64,000 nt of DNA, taken from positions 434,001 through 498,000 of the forward strand of contig CAVYPM010000028.1 of NCBI GenBank assembly GCA_963770375.1, in the 5' to 3' direction. The position numbers were made by a program, and so were the translations under genes. The DNA is from DASVBE01 sp963770375. GTDB lineage: Bacteria; Actinomycetota; Actinomycetes; Streptosporangiales; Streptosporangiaceae. Shown piece by piece: positions 8,719 through 17,491 of the stretch. The notes under the pieces were generated by a model that made no database searches, was not told the origin of the DNA, and saw only the letters and a program-made list of their open reading frames with translations. Within the stretch, counting starts at the first letter, position 1; the number at the start of each line of letters is the position of its first letter.

Positions 8719-9246
8719 CTACAGCTCCTTGCGGAAGATCACGCCGCGGCGCTGGTAGCCCATCCGGTTCTCGTAGAACGGCACCGACAGCGGGCTGCGC
8801 AGGTTGGTGTCCAGGGTGACGACCTCGGCGCCCCGCTCGCGGGCGGCCGCCTCGATCGCGGTCATCAGCGCGGTGCCGACCCCGGACCGGCGGGCGGCCT
8901 CGGCCACCGCCAGCACCCCGACCACCAGCCGGGCCCGGCCCAGGTCCCGCAGAAGCTGGAAGCGCGCGTCCGGGTGCGGCGGCTCGACTGTGCCGTGCAC
9001 GAACCCGGCCAGCTCCCCGCCGGCCTCGGCGACCAGCCACAGCGACCCCGGCGGCCGCGGCTGGGCCAGCGACCCCTCGAACCAGGCCACCAGCCCGTCG
9101 GGCTCCGGCAGCTGCAGCGTCGCCGGGTCGATCTCGACGAAGTTCCGCCCGGCGTCCGTCCACACCCGCGCGTACCCCGGCCCGTCGCCCGTCCTGGCCG
9201 GCCGGACCATGATCCCGTCCTGCGCCCGCTCTCCCGGTCCCGCCAT
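8719..9246 (-). CDS. GNAT-family N-acetyltransferase
   Basis: About 175 residues from the ATG at 9246 (the frame is open to 9279). The protein begins MVRPARTGDGPGYARVW in the usual GNAT layout. The acetyl-CoA pyrophosphate loop is seen in VGVLAVAEAARRSGVGTALM (the R-x-G-V-G-T signature), followed by EVVTLDTN and the C-terminal VPFYENRMGYQRRGV strand-helix-strand. The acceptor substrate cannot be predicted. The gene lies alone between two copies of the end of the next gene, suggesting it arrived as a small cassette. Confidence 0.88.
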   Translation of the reverse strand: MAGPGERAQDGIMVRPARTGDGPGYARVWTDAGRNFVEIDPATLQLPEPDGLVAWFEGSLAQPRPPGSLWLVAEAGGELAGFVHGTVEPPHPDARFQLLRDLGRARLVVGVLAVAEAARRSGVGTALMTAIEAAARERGAEVVTLDTNLRSPLSVPFYENRMGYQRRGVIFRKEL

Positions 9247-9303
9247 GGCCCCATCCTGGCCGGCAGGAATACCGGCCACGGTGCCAGCGCCGTAGCGAGA
9301 CTG

Positions 9304-10191
9304 TCAGGGCGCCAGCCGGGCGGCCACCGCCTGCAGGTTCGGGTCCCCGACGGACTCCTGGACGCACCGGGCGAACAGCCACAGCCGGACCCGGCCGGCG
9401 TCCAGGCCGGTCAGGCCGGCCATCCGGGCGGCGAACCCGGCCGGGTCCGCGGCCAGCCGCTCCGGGAAGTTGAGCATGTGCTGGAGCACGTCGTAGGCCG
9501 GGTCGCCGAGGTACGGCTTCGGGTCGATGGCCAGCCACGGCTCACGCTCGCTGGCCAGGACGTTGCCATGATGAAGATCCGTGGCCAGCAGGACGCTGTC
9601 CGGCGCGGCCGCCGGCAGCTCGCGGAACAGGGCCATGGCGGCCCGCGCCACACCGGGGTCGACCTGGTCCCGGCCCAGCGCGCGGGCGTTACCGTAATCC
9701 ATCTCAAACCTTCGCACCCACTCGCCGCACATTGCCTCCAGGCGCCGGAACACCCCGCCCGGCGGTGGCGTGATCCACAGCCGCCGCAGCAGCCCGGCCA
9801 GCACGGCATCCTGCTCGGGGCCCGGCAGGACGTCGGACAGCGGCACGCCGGGCCGGCACGATTCCAGAAGCAGGGCCTGCGTCTGGCCGTCCCGGTGCGC
9901 GCGCAGCAGCCGCACCGTGCCGCGCCCGTCCCAGGCGCGCAGGCCGTCCGCCTCGTGCTCGGCCTCGTCGTGCACCCAGCCGACCTTGAGCACGGCCGGA
10001 TCGCCGTCCGCGGTGGCGGCCGGCGCCACCCAGGCGGACGAACCGCCGGGCCGGAACGGCGGGCCGAGCCGCAGCGACCAGCGATCGGCCAGCCCGGCCA
10101 CGGCCTGCGGCAGCGCGGCCAGCCAGGCGTCGTAGGCCGGGGTCTCGCCCGGCGGGCGGACCAGGCCGGGCGGCAGGACGAAGCCGTCCAC
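9304..10191 (-). CDS. aminoglycoside phosphotransferase-like kinase (APH(6)/hydroxyurea kinase type)
   Basis: About 295 residues from the GTG at 10191; the frame is open to 10239 but then nearly abuts the divergent start at 10248. The nucleotide-binding lysine region is AVLKVGWVHDEAEHEADGL; the catalytic loop is ATDLHHGNVLAS, and the magnesium-binding segment WLAIDPKPYLGDPAYD. These match the streptomycin 6-kinase / hydroxyurea phosphotransferase family. Real antibiotic resistance is not shown; many such actinomycete genes act on unknown small molecules. The last 119 bases are duplicated at 8539-8657. Confidence 0.85.
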   Translation of the reverse strand: MDGFVLPPGLVRPPGETPAYDAWLAALPQAVAGLADRWSLRLGPPFRPGGSSAWVAPAATADGDPAVLKVGWVHDEAEHEADGLRAWDGRGTVRLLRAHRDGQTQALLLESCRPGVPLSDVLPGPEQDAVLAGLLRRLWITPPPGGVFRRLEAMCGEWVRRFEMDYGNARALGRDQVDPGVARAAMALFRELPAAAPDSVLLATDLHHGNVLASEREPWLAIDPKPYLGDPAYDVLQHMLNFPERLAADPAGFAARMAGLTGLDAGRVRLWLFARCVQESVGDPNLQAVAARLAP

Positions 10192-10247
10192 CCCGCCATA
10201 GTGCCAAGAAGTGGCGATGGCCCGCGGTGGTGGGGACACTGTGCGGT

Positions 10248-11117
10248 ATGGAGTTTCTCCAGCCCGCGACCTGGGCCGAGGCGGTAGCGGCCAAGGCCGC
10301 CTATCCGCAGGCCATGCCGATCATGGGCGGCACCGACGTGATGGTCGAGCTGAACTTCGACCGGCACCGGCCGGAGTACCTGCTCGACCTGACCCGGGTC
10401 ACTGACCTGGCGCAATGGGCGCCGGAGAACGGGCACATCCGGCTCGGCGCGGGGGTCAGCTACACCCGGATCATCACCGAGCTGGGCGGGCAGCTGCCCG
10501 GGCTGGCGATGGCCGCGCGCACGGTCGGCTCGCCGCAGATCCGCAACCGGGGCACGGCCGGCGGCAACCTCGGCGCGGCGTCCCCGGCCGGCGACTCGCA
10601 CCCGCCGCTGCTGGCCGCGTTCGCTGAGATCGAGGCCGAGTCGGCGCGCGGGGTCCGGCGCATCCCGGCGGCGGAGTTCTACACCGGGGTCAAGCGGCAC
10701 GCGCTGGCCCCGGACGAGCTGATCAAGGCGGTGCTGATCACCCCGCCGGCCGGGCCGCAGCAGTTCTGCAAGATCGGCACCAGGAACGCGATGGTGATCG
10801 CGGTGGCCGCGTTCAGCCTGGCCCTGCACCCGGACCGGCAGGAGGCCGGCACCGGGATCGGGTCCGCGGCGCCGACGCCGCGCCGGGCGGTGGCCGCCGA
10901 GCAGTTCCTGGCGCGGGCGCTGGCCGAGGCCGGGCTGTGGGAGTCCCGCGGGCCGCTGCCGGACGCGATCGGCCGGCGGTTCGCGGACCTGGTCGCGGAC
11001 GCCGCCGCGCCGATCGACGACGTCCGCGGCACGGCCCGGTACCGGGTGCACGCGCTGTCCGTGATGGCCAGGCGCGCGCTGGTCTGGGCGTGGAACGACT
11101 ACCGGGAGGCGAGATAA
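10248..11117 (+). CDS. molybdenum hydroxylase, FAD-binding subunit (CoxM/XdhB-like)
   Basis: 289 residues from the ATG at 10248. The start (MEFLQPATWAEAVAAKAAYP) and MPIMGGTDVMVELN are the usual N-terminus and first FAD loop of CoxM-type subunits; GSPQIRNRGTAGGNLGAASPAGDS is the second, highly conserved FAD-binding loop. The C-terminal CO-dehydrogenase flavoprotein domain follows. It passes electrons from the iron-sulfur subunit to an acceptor. It is the first of four tightly coupled genes: the next starts four bases after its stop. A xanthine-dehydrogenase-like enzyme is likely, but the substrate is not fixed by sequence. Confidence 0.9.
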   Translation: MEFLQPATWAEAVAAKAAYPQAMPIMGGTDVMVELNFDRHRPEYLLDLTRVTDLAQWAPENGHIRLGAGVSYTRIITELGGQLPGLAMAARTVGSPQIRNRGTAGGNLGAASPAGDSHPPLLAAFAEIEAESARGVRRIPAAEFYTGVKRHALAPDELIKAVLITPPAGPQQFCKIGTRNAMVIAVAAFSLALHPDRQEAGTGIGSAAPTPRRAVAAEQFLARALAEAGLWESRGPLPDAIGRRFADLVADAAAPIDDVRGTARYRVHALSVMARRALVWAWNDYREAR

Positions 11118-11121
11118 GGGG

Positions 11122-11604
11122 ATGCGGATCAGCTGCACGGTCAACGGGGAACCGCAGCAGGCCGACGACGTCTGGGAGGGCGAGAGCCTGCTGTACCTGC
11201 TGCGCGAGCGGCTCGGCTTCCCGGGCTCGAAGAACGCCTGTGAGCAGGGCGAGTGCGGGTCCTGCACGGTGTACCTCGACGGCGTGCTGGCGTGCGCCTG
11301 CCTGATCGCCGCGGGCCAGGCCCAGGGCCGCGACGTGCGCACGGTCGAGGGCCTGGCCACGGGCGACGAGCTGTCCGCGGTCCAGCAGGCGTTCCTCGAC
11401 GCGGGCGCCGTCCAGTGCGGGTTCTGCACCCCCGGGCTGCTGGTCGCCGCGCATGACCTGATCGGGCGGCATCCAGATCCCGCCGACGCCGAGATCCGCG
11501 AGGCCCTGGCCGGGAACCTCTGCCGCTGTACCGGATACGAGAAGATTCTGGACGGGATACGGCTCGCTGCCGCCCGCCGTGCCGCAACGGGCGGTCAGCC
11601 GTGA
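11122..11604 (+). CDS. molybdenum hydroxylase, [2Fe-2S] subunit (CoxS/XdhC-like)
   Basis: 160 residues, the usual length. The N-terminal plant-ferredoxin cluster is held by the cysteines of NACEQGECGSCTVYLDG followed by ACAC; the second, all-helical cluster by QCGFCTPG and NLCRCTGYEKI. All eight ligands are present. It shuttles electrons from the molybdenum centre to the FAD subunit. It starts four bases after the FAD-subunit gene and its last four bases overlap the start of the large subunit (GTGA), so translation is coupled. Confidence 0.93.
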   Translation: MRISCTVNGEPQQADDVWEGESLLYLLRERLGFPGSKNACEQGECGSCTVYLDGVLACACLIAAGQAQGRDVRTVEGLATGDELSAVQQAFLDAGAVQCGFCTPGLLVAAHDLIGRHPDPADAEIREALAGNLCRCTGYEKILDGIRLAAARRAATGGQP

Positions 11605-14012
11605 CGCCGGGCAGGGCGGACCAGGGGCCGGTCCTGACCGTCCCGGTGCGGCCGCGGCCGCGGCCCGGCGGGGCACCGGCGCCCGGTCCCGGTGCGGGGG
11701 CTGCGCCGTCGGGAATCGGCACGGACGCCGGGCGGCCGGACGGGATCCCCAAGGTCAGGGGCGAGTTCCAGTACGCCAGCGACCTGTGGCTGGACGGCAT
11801 GATCTGGGGCGTCACGCTGCGCAGCCCGCACCCGTACGCGCGGATCCGGTCGGTGGACATCGGCCCGGCGCTGGCCACCCCGGGCGTGTCCGCCGTTCTC
11901 ACCCACGAGGACGTGCCGGGCAGCAAGCTTTACGGGCTGGAGATCGTGGACCAGCCGGTGCTGGCCGTGGACACGGTGCGGTATCAGGGTGAGCCGGTCG
12001 CGCTGGTGGCCGCGGATCACCCGGAGATCGCCCGCCAGGCGGCGAAGAAGATCGTCGTGGACTGGGAGGTGCTGGAGCCGGTCACCGACGCGCGGACGGC
12101 GCTGGGCCATGACGGCGGGGCGGGCGGCGGCGCGGCGGGCGAGGTGCCGCGGCTGCACCCCGACGGGAACCTGGTCCGGCACCTGCGGCTGCGCAAGGGC
12201 GACCCGGACCCGGTGGCTGACGTGGTGGTCACCGGCGAGTACCACGTCGGCATGCAGGACCAGGCGTTTCTCGGGCCGGAGTCCGGGCTGGCCGTGCCGG
12301 CCGAGGACGGCGGCGTCGAGCTGTACGTGGCGACCCAGTGGCTGCACGTGGACCAGCGGCAGATCTGCGGGGCGCTGGGCCTGCCGCCGGACAAGGTGCG
12401 GCTCACGCTGGCCGGGGTGGGCGGCGCGTTCGGCGGCCGCGAGGACCTGTCCATGCACGTGCACGCGTGCCTGCTCGCGCTGCACACCGGCAAGCCGGTC
12501 AAGATGGTCTACAACCGGGAGGAGTCGTTCTTCGGGCACGTGCACCGGCACCCGGCGGTGATGCGGTTCGAGCACGGCGCCCGCCGGGACGGCACGCTGG
12601 TCTACGTCAAAGCGCAGATCTACCTGGACGGCGGCGCGTACGCGTCCAGCACGCCCGCGGTGGTCGGCAACGCCGGCACGATGGGCATCGGGCCGTACGT
12701 GGTGCCGCACGTGCAGGTCGACGCGTTCGGCGCGTACACCAACAACCCGCCGTGCGGGGCGATGCGCGGGTTCGGTTCGGTGCAGGCCGCGTTCGCCCAC
12801 GAGGCGCAGATGGACCGGCTGGCCGGGGCCCTGGGGCTGGACCCGGTCGAGCTGCGCTGCCGCAACGCGATGACCCAGGGTTCGCAGGCGCCGACCGGGC
12901 AGGTGATCGACAGCCCGGCGCCGGTGGCGGAGATGCTGCGGCGGGTCGCGGCGCTGCCGATGCCGCCGGCGGCGGCGTGGGCGAACGGCGGTGCCGGCGC
13001 GGTGGACCTGCGGAGCCTGCCGGGCGGGGTGGCGAACACCACCCACGGCGAGGGCGTGGTGCGCGGGGTCGGCTACGCGGTGGCGTACAAGAACGTCGGG
13101 TTCTCCGAGGGGTTCGACGACTACTCGACCGCCCGGGTGCGGCTCGAGGTGCTGGCCGGCGAGGCGGTGGCGACCGTGCACACCGCGGCGGCCGAGGTCG
13201 GCCAGGGGCTGGTCACGGTCGAGCAGCAGATCGCCCGCACCGAGCTGGGCGTGCACCAGGTCACCGTGCACCCCAAGGACACCGCGGTGGGCAGCGCCGG
13301 GTCGTCGTCCGCGTCCCGGCAGACCTACATGACCGGCGGTGCGGTCAAGGCAGCCTGCGAGAAGGTCCGCGAGGGCGCGCTGGCGGCGATCCAGCGGCGG
13401 CTCGGCCGCAGCCTGCCTGACCTGCGGCTGGCCGGCGGCAAGGTGATCTCCGATACCGAGGGCGTGGTCGGCGAGCTGGCCGGGCTGCTCGGCGACGAGG
13501 TGATCGAGGAAACCGTGGAGTGGCGGCACCGGCCGACCTACCCGGTCGACCCGGAGACCGGGCAGGGGTTCGCGCACGTGCAGTACGCGTTCTCCGCGCA
13601 CCGGGCGGTCGTCGACGTGGACACCGAGCTGGGCCTGCTCAAGGTCGTCGCGCTGGACTGCGTGCAGGACGTGGGCAAGGCGATCAACCCGCAGGCGGTG
13701 GTCGGGCAGATCCAGGGCGGGTCGGCGCAGGGCATGGGGCTGGCCGTGATGGAGGAGATCCAGATCGCGGGGGCCAAGATCAGGAACCCGTCGTTCACCG
13801 ACTACCTGATCCCTACGATCCTGGATGTGCCGCCGATGCAGATCGAGGTGCTGGAGTACCCGGACCCGCACGCGCCCTACGGGCTGCGCGGCGTGGGCGA
13901 GCCGCCGACGATCTCGTCCGGGCCGGCCATCGTGGCCGCGGTCCGGGCGGCCACCGGGCTGCCGCTGAACCAGATCCCGGTCCGGCCCGAGCACATCACC
14001 GGTACCGGATGA
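11601..14012 (+). CDS. molybdenum hydroxylase, molybdopterin-binding large subunit (xanthine dehydrogenase family)
   Basis: 803 residues. The aldehyde-oxidase/xanthine-dehydrogenase a/b hammerhead domain begins near residue 40 (DGIPKVRGEFQYASD). Cofactor-binding segments are recognisable: GGAFGGREDLS, PPCGAMRGFGSVQAAFAHE, AAEVGQGL, VGSAGSSSASRQTYMTGGA and PYGLRGVGEPPTISSGPA, the last carrying the conserved Glu of the active site. The family oxidises purines, aldehydes or N-heterocycles; the motifs fit the xanthine-dehydrogenase side better than CO dehydrogenase. The gene overlaps both neighbours by four bases. Confidence 0.92.
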   Translation: MTPGRADQGPVLTVPVRPRPRPGGAPAPGPGAGAAPSGIGTDAGRPDGIPKVRGEFQYASDLWLDGMIWGVTLRSPHPYARIRSVDIGPALATPGVSAVLTHEDVPGSKLYGLEIVDQPVLAVDTVRYQGEPVALVAADHPEIARQAAKKIVVDWEVLEPVTDARTALGHDGGAGGGAAGEVPRLHPDGNLVRHLRLRKGDPDPVADVVVTGEYHVGMQDQAFLGPESGLAVPAEDGGVELYVATQWLHVDQRQICGALGLPPDKVRLTLAGVGGAFGGREDLSMHVHACLLALHTGKPVKMVYNREESFFGHVHRHPAVMRFEHGARRDGTLVYVKAQIYLDGGAYASSTPAVVGNAGTMGIGPYVVPHVQVDAFGAYTNNPPCGAMRGFGSVQAAFAHEAQMDRLAGALGLDPVELRCRNAMTQGSQAPTGQVIDSPAPVAEMLRRVAALPMPPAAAWANGGAGAVDLRSLPGGVANTTHGEGVVRGVGYAVAYKNVGFSEGFDDYSTARVRLEVLAGEAVATVHTAAAEVGQGLVTVEQQIARTELGVHQVTVHPKDTAVGSAGSSSASRQTYMTGGAVKAACEKVREGALAAIQRRLGRSLPDLRLAGGKVISDTEGVVGELAGLLGDEVIEETVEWRHRPTYPVDPETGQGFAHVQYAFSAHRAVVDVDTELGLLKVVALDCVQDVGKAINPQAVVGQIQGGSAQGMGLAVMEEIQIAGAKIRNPSFTDYLIPTILDVPPMQIEVLEYPDPHAPYGLRGVGEPPTISSGPAIVAAVRAATGLPLNQIPVRPEHITGTG

Positions 14013-15590
14013 CCACCACGTCGCGGCCGGCCACCGGGTCCGGGGTCCGGCTGGCCGAGCTGCTGGCCGTGCTGTCGCTGGGCACGGACCTGGGCATGGG
14101 CCAGCCGATGGAGCACGTGCTGCGGCAGTGCCTGATCTCGCTGCGGCTGGCCCAGGCGATGGGCCTGGACGCGGCCGACCGCGAGGTGGTGTTCTACGCC
14201 GCGCTGCTGGCCTGGGTGGGCTGCCACGTGGACGCCTACGAGCAGGCCCGCTGGTTCGGCGACGACCTGGCGCTGAAGGCCGACTTCCGCCTTGTGGACT
14301 TCGGCTCGGCCGCGGCGGGGCCGCTGTTCATGCTGCGGCACCTGGGGGCGCAGGCCGGCGAGCGAGCGGGTGAAGCTGGGCGCGGGGTTCGCCGGGGACG
14401 GGCGGCGGGCCGCCTCATCGATGCTGGAGAACCACTGGCGGGCCGCGGACGGCCTGGCCGAGCGGCTGGGCCTGGCCCAGCGGGTACGGGACAGCGTCGA
14501 GCAGACCTTCGAGCGGTGGGACGGCAAGGGCGTGCCCAAGGGCGCCCGCGGCGAGCAGATCCTGGTCACCTCGCGGCTGGTGAACCTGGCCGACGTGGTC
14601 GAGGTGTACCACCACGCGGGCGGCACCGAGGCGGCTGTCTCGGTGGCCAGGCAGCGCAGCGGCACCCAGTTCGACCCGCAGGTGGTCGACGTGTTCGTGG
14701 CCGGGGCGGAGCAGCTGTTCGCGGACCTGGATTCGGCCAGCAGCTGGGACGCGGTGATCGGGGCCGAGCCGGCCCTGGGCGCGCGGCTGGCCGAGCCTGA
14801 CCTCGACGCGGCGCTGGCCGCGATCGCCGACTTCACCGACGTGAAGTCGCCGTTCACGATCGGGCACTCGCGCGGGGTCGCGGACCTGGCCGGGGAGGCG
14901 GCGCTGCGGTGCGGGCTGAACCCGGCCGGGTCGGCGCTGGTGCGGCGGGCCGGGCTGGTGCACGACCTCGGCCGGCTGGGCGTGTCCAACGCGGTCTGGG
15001 ACAAGCCCGGGGCGCTGAGCCACGCGGAGACCGAGCGGGTGCGGCTGCACCCGTACCTGACCGAGCGGATGCTGGCCTGCTGCCCGGCGCTGGCGCCGCT
15101 GGCCGCGATCGCCGTGCAGCACCACGAGCGGCTGGACGGGTCCGGCTACCCGCGCGGGCTGTCCGGCGGGGCGATCGGCACCGAGGGCCGGCTGCTGGCC
15201 GCCGCGGACTTCTACCAGTCACGGACCGAGCCGCGGCCGCACCGGCCCGCGGTGCCCGCGGCCGAGGCGGCGGGCCTGCTGCGGGCCGAGGCGCGGGCCG
15301 GGCGGCTGGACGGTGACGCGGTGGCCGCGGTGCTGGCCGCGGCCGGGCACCGGGCCGCGCGGCGGCAGGACCGGCCGGCCGGGCTGACCGGCCGGGAGGT
15401 GGAGGTCCTCCGGCTGCTCGCCCGCGGCCTGTCCACCCGGCAGATCGCCGAGCAGCTGGTCATCTCCCGCAAGACGGCCAGCCACCACATCGAGCACATC
15501 TACGCCAAGACCGGCACCACCAACCGGGCCCTGGCCAGCCTGTTCGCGGCCAGCCACGGCCTGATCGGGGACGGGGTCAGCGAACCGTAG
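14009..15590 (+). CDS. HD-GYP-type phosphohydrolase with C-terminal LuxR HTH (frameshifted)
   Basis: The ATG overlaps the large-subunit stop (ATGA). The protein reads normally to LFMLRHLGAQAGER, then continues in another frame as VKLGAGFAGDGRRAASS. The break is a tandem GAGCGAGC at 14360-14367; removing one GAGC restores one frame to the end. HD motifs follow: AGLVHDLGRLGVSNAVWDKPG and HHERLDGSGYPRGL (the HD-GYP signature). The last 65 residues are a LuxR helix-turn-helix (LTGREVEVLRLLARGLSTRQ). The combination suggests a cyclic-dinucleotide- or metabolite-linked regulator of the upstream oxidase operon; this is inference. Confidence 0.8.
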
Positions 15591-15970
15591 CGGCGGCCGG
15601 CGCGGGGGCGGGCTGGTAGCCGGCGCACAGCACGCGCATCCAGCTGATCTGATCGCCCTCGGTGTCGTAGTAGGCCTGCTGCTCGACCAGGTACTCCCGG
15701 CCGTCGCGGGTCACTTCCAGCCGGTAGGCCACGTGCTGGCGGCCGCCGACCTCGCCGGTGGTGAGCTCGGCCAGTCCGGTGATGGTCTGCGCCGGGGCCG
15801 AACCACGTGCCGAGCACGATCTCGTCGGCGACCTCCCGCGGGCTGACAGCCTGCCAGTGCCGCCCGGGCGTCAGAGCCTGGAAATCGATCCCGTCGGCCA
15901 TAGTGGCGGCCAGCGCGACTGTGTCCTTCGCGGCCACGGCCCGGGCGAAACGCTCTCCGGCGGCTGTCAT
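15577..15970 (-). CDS. SnoaL/NTF2-like small protein (frameshifted)
   Basis: The N-terminal half (MTAAGERFARAVAAKDTVAL, then DGIDFQALTPGRHWQ) has the helix-strand start of SnoaL-like/NTF2 folds. After GTWFGP the frame shifts; the other frame gives AQTITGLAELTTGEVG, ...VAYRLEVTRDGREYLVEQQ and a proper stop at 15577. One extra base in the CCCC run (GGGG at 15794-15797 on the plus strand) explains the break. The corrected product is about 130 residues, normal for the family. It overlaps the end of the HD-GYP gene by 14 bases (convergent). Function within this broad fold is unknown. Confidence 0.65.
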
Positions 15971-15975
15971 CGCGG

Positions 15976-16224
15976 CTACACCTCGACCGGGACTTCGTAG
16001 ATGGCCTCGGCCGGGTGCCCGGCCTGCTCGTGGACCCGCTGGACGGCTTCCTTGTCCGGGCCCTCGGACAGGCAGAACGCCTTGCCGGACACCGGGTCCA
16101 GCCAGGCGTTCGTGAAGGTCACGCCCTCGGCCGCCTGGATGTCGAGGTCGCGCTGGTGCGCGGCGCTGAGCTGGTCCTGCGTGATCCCGACGAACCCGCT
16201 GTGAACGTCGATGAACTTCGGCAT
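15976..16224 (-). CDS. SCO4226-family (DUF4242) nickel-binding-like protein
   Basis: 82 residues beginning MPKFIDVHSGFVGITQDQL and ending EAIYEVPVEV, a close match in pattern to the Streptomyces SCO4226 family (ferredoxin-like alpha/beta fold; the founder binds nickel). The HxDLDIQAAEGV and AWLDPVSGKAFCLSEGP segments are also typical. The ATG at 16224 fits the family start. It ends five bases before the SnoaL-like gene's start on the same strand, so the two are probably co-transcribed. Confidence 0.85.
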   Translation of the reverse strand: MPKFIDVHSGFVGITQDQLSAAHQRDLDIQAAEGVTFTNAWLDPVSGKAFCLSEGPDKEAVQRVHEQAGHPAEAIYEVPVEV

Positions 16225-16340
16225 ATCCGGTGTCCTCATCTCGGTTGGGCTGGTGCTTCCGAGAATGGCCGGGCTGCGGTGATCACCGCATGGGGCAACC
16301 GCCCCATCTTTGGCGCCCGCCTCTGGCGCTCGCGCGGTCG

Positions 16341-17426
16341 CTACTCCAGCGGCGGCAGGCCGAGGCAGCGGCGGAACTCGTTTTCGATGGTGGTCAGCGG
16401 GTCGAAGGTGCCGGCGCAGCCGGTGACGTAGCCGATCGTGTAGCCGGCGGCCTGGTTGGTGCCGCCGTAGCTGCCGCCGATCCCGCCCATGCCGTAGTCG
16501 GAGCCGTCGAGGCCGAACCCGAGGCCCCAGCTGGCGTCGTCGCCGAAGATCGCGTCCGGGCCGGAGGCGTGCACGGTGATGGCCTCGGCCAGCAGGGCCT
16601 TGCTGAGGATGCGGCCCTCCTCGAGCGCGTGGTAGAAGCCGGCCACCGCCCGGGCGGTGCCGTGCCCGTTGATCGCCGGGATCTCGGCGGCCCGCCAGGC
16701 CGCGCCGTTGACCACCGCCGGGTCGAGCGCACCGGGCGGGTTCATGATCGCCCGCTCGAACAGCGGCGGCTTGCCCTCCAGCAGGGACGCACGGAACCCG
16801 TCGTCCAGGCCGGTCAGGTCGACCGTACGGGCCTGGTCGGCGGGGCCGAGCCCGAACTGGAAGTCCAGGTCGTTCGGCCCGCAGATCTCCGCCCGCAGGT
16901 ATTCTCCCGGCCCGCGGCCGTCCACCCGGCGGACCAGTTCGCCCGTCAGGTGGCCGTAGAACTGCGCGGACTCGCCGTGCGCCGTGCCCGGCTCCCACTC
17001 CGGTTCCTGGGCGGCCAGCAGGCGGCACATCTCGTCCCAGTCGTAGAACACCCCGGTCGGCGCGGGCTGTGCCAGCGCCACGATCCCGGCCTGGTGCGCC
17101 AGCACGTGCCGCACCGTGGCCGGCGCCCGGAACTCCGGCCAGTACCGCTGCACGGGCGCGTCCAGGTCCAGCCGTCCCTGCCCGGCCAGGTGCAGCACGC
17201 ACACCGCGGCGAACGGCTTGCTGACCGAGTACGGCTGGACGATGCTGGCGGATTCCCACGGCCGGGTCCTGGCCGCGTCGGCGTAGCCGCCCCACAGATC
17301 GACGACCCGCCGCCCGTCGAACCAGGCCGCGAACGCCGCCCCGGTCCCTGGCTGCCCGTCGAGCACCCCGGCCAGGCAGTCCCGCACCGCATCGAACCGC
17401 GGCTCCGTGAACCCATGCGCTTCCAT
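16341..17426 (-). CDS. serine hydrolase, beta-lactamase/family VIII esterase type
   Basis: 361 residues. The catalytic SxxK is SVSK (residues 67-70), in the context VQPYSVSKPFAAVCVLHL; a DLWGGYADAARTRPWE stretch and LSHQ-like LAHQAGIVAL agree with class C/EstB-type esterases rather than true beta-lactamases. A Tyr-based second motif lies near SAQFYGHLTGELVRR, and GGSYGGTNQAAGYTIGYV near the end is the third motif region. No signal peptide, so it is probably cytoplasmic. It hydrolyses an ester or amide of unknown identity. Confidence 0.88.
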   Translation of the reverse strand: MEAHGFTEPRFDAVRDCLAGVLDGQPGTGAAFAAWFDGRRVVDLWGGYADAARTRPWESASIVQPYSVSKPFAAVCVLHLAGQGRLDLDAPVQRYWPEFRAPATVRHVLAHQAGIVALAQPAPTGVFYDWDEMCRLLAAQEPEWEPGTAHGESAQFYGHLTGELVRRVDGRGPGEYLRAEICGPNDLDFQFGLGPADQARTVDLTGLDDGFRASLLEGKPPLFERAIMNPPGALDPAVVNGAAWRAAEIPAINGHGTARAVAGFYHALEEGRILSKALLAEAITVHASGPDAIFGDDASWGLGFGLDGSDYGMGGIGGSYGGTNQAAGYTIGYVTGCAGTFDPLTTIENEFRRCLGLPPLE

Positions 17427-17491
17427 GGCGCACCATCATGCCGATCACCGGCCGGCCGCCGGCGCCCGCCTCCGCTATCCGCCCGGCCCCG

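Noticed and set aside
9304..10191. Calling the kinase a true antibiotic-resistance gene
   Set aside because: Family motifs are present, but many homologues in soil actinomycetes have unknown substrates and no resistance context is nearby.
8521..10287. A 588-codon plus-strand frame across the GNAT and kinase genes
   Set aside because: Composition is typical of antisense shadow (Gln/Arg/Pro/His-rich) and it opposes two genes with clear motifs.
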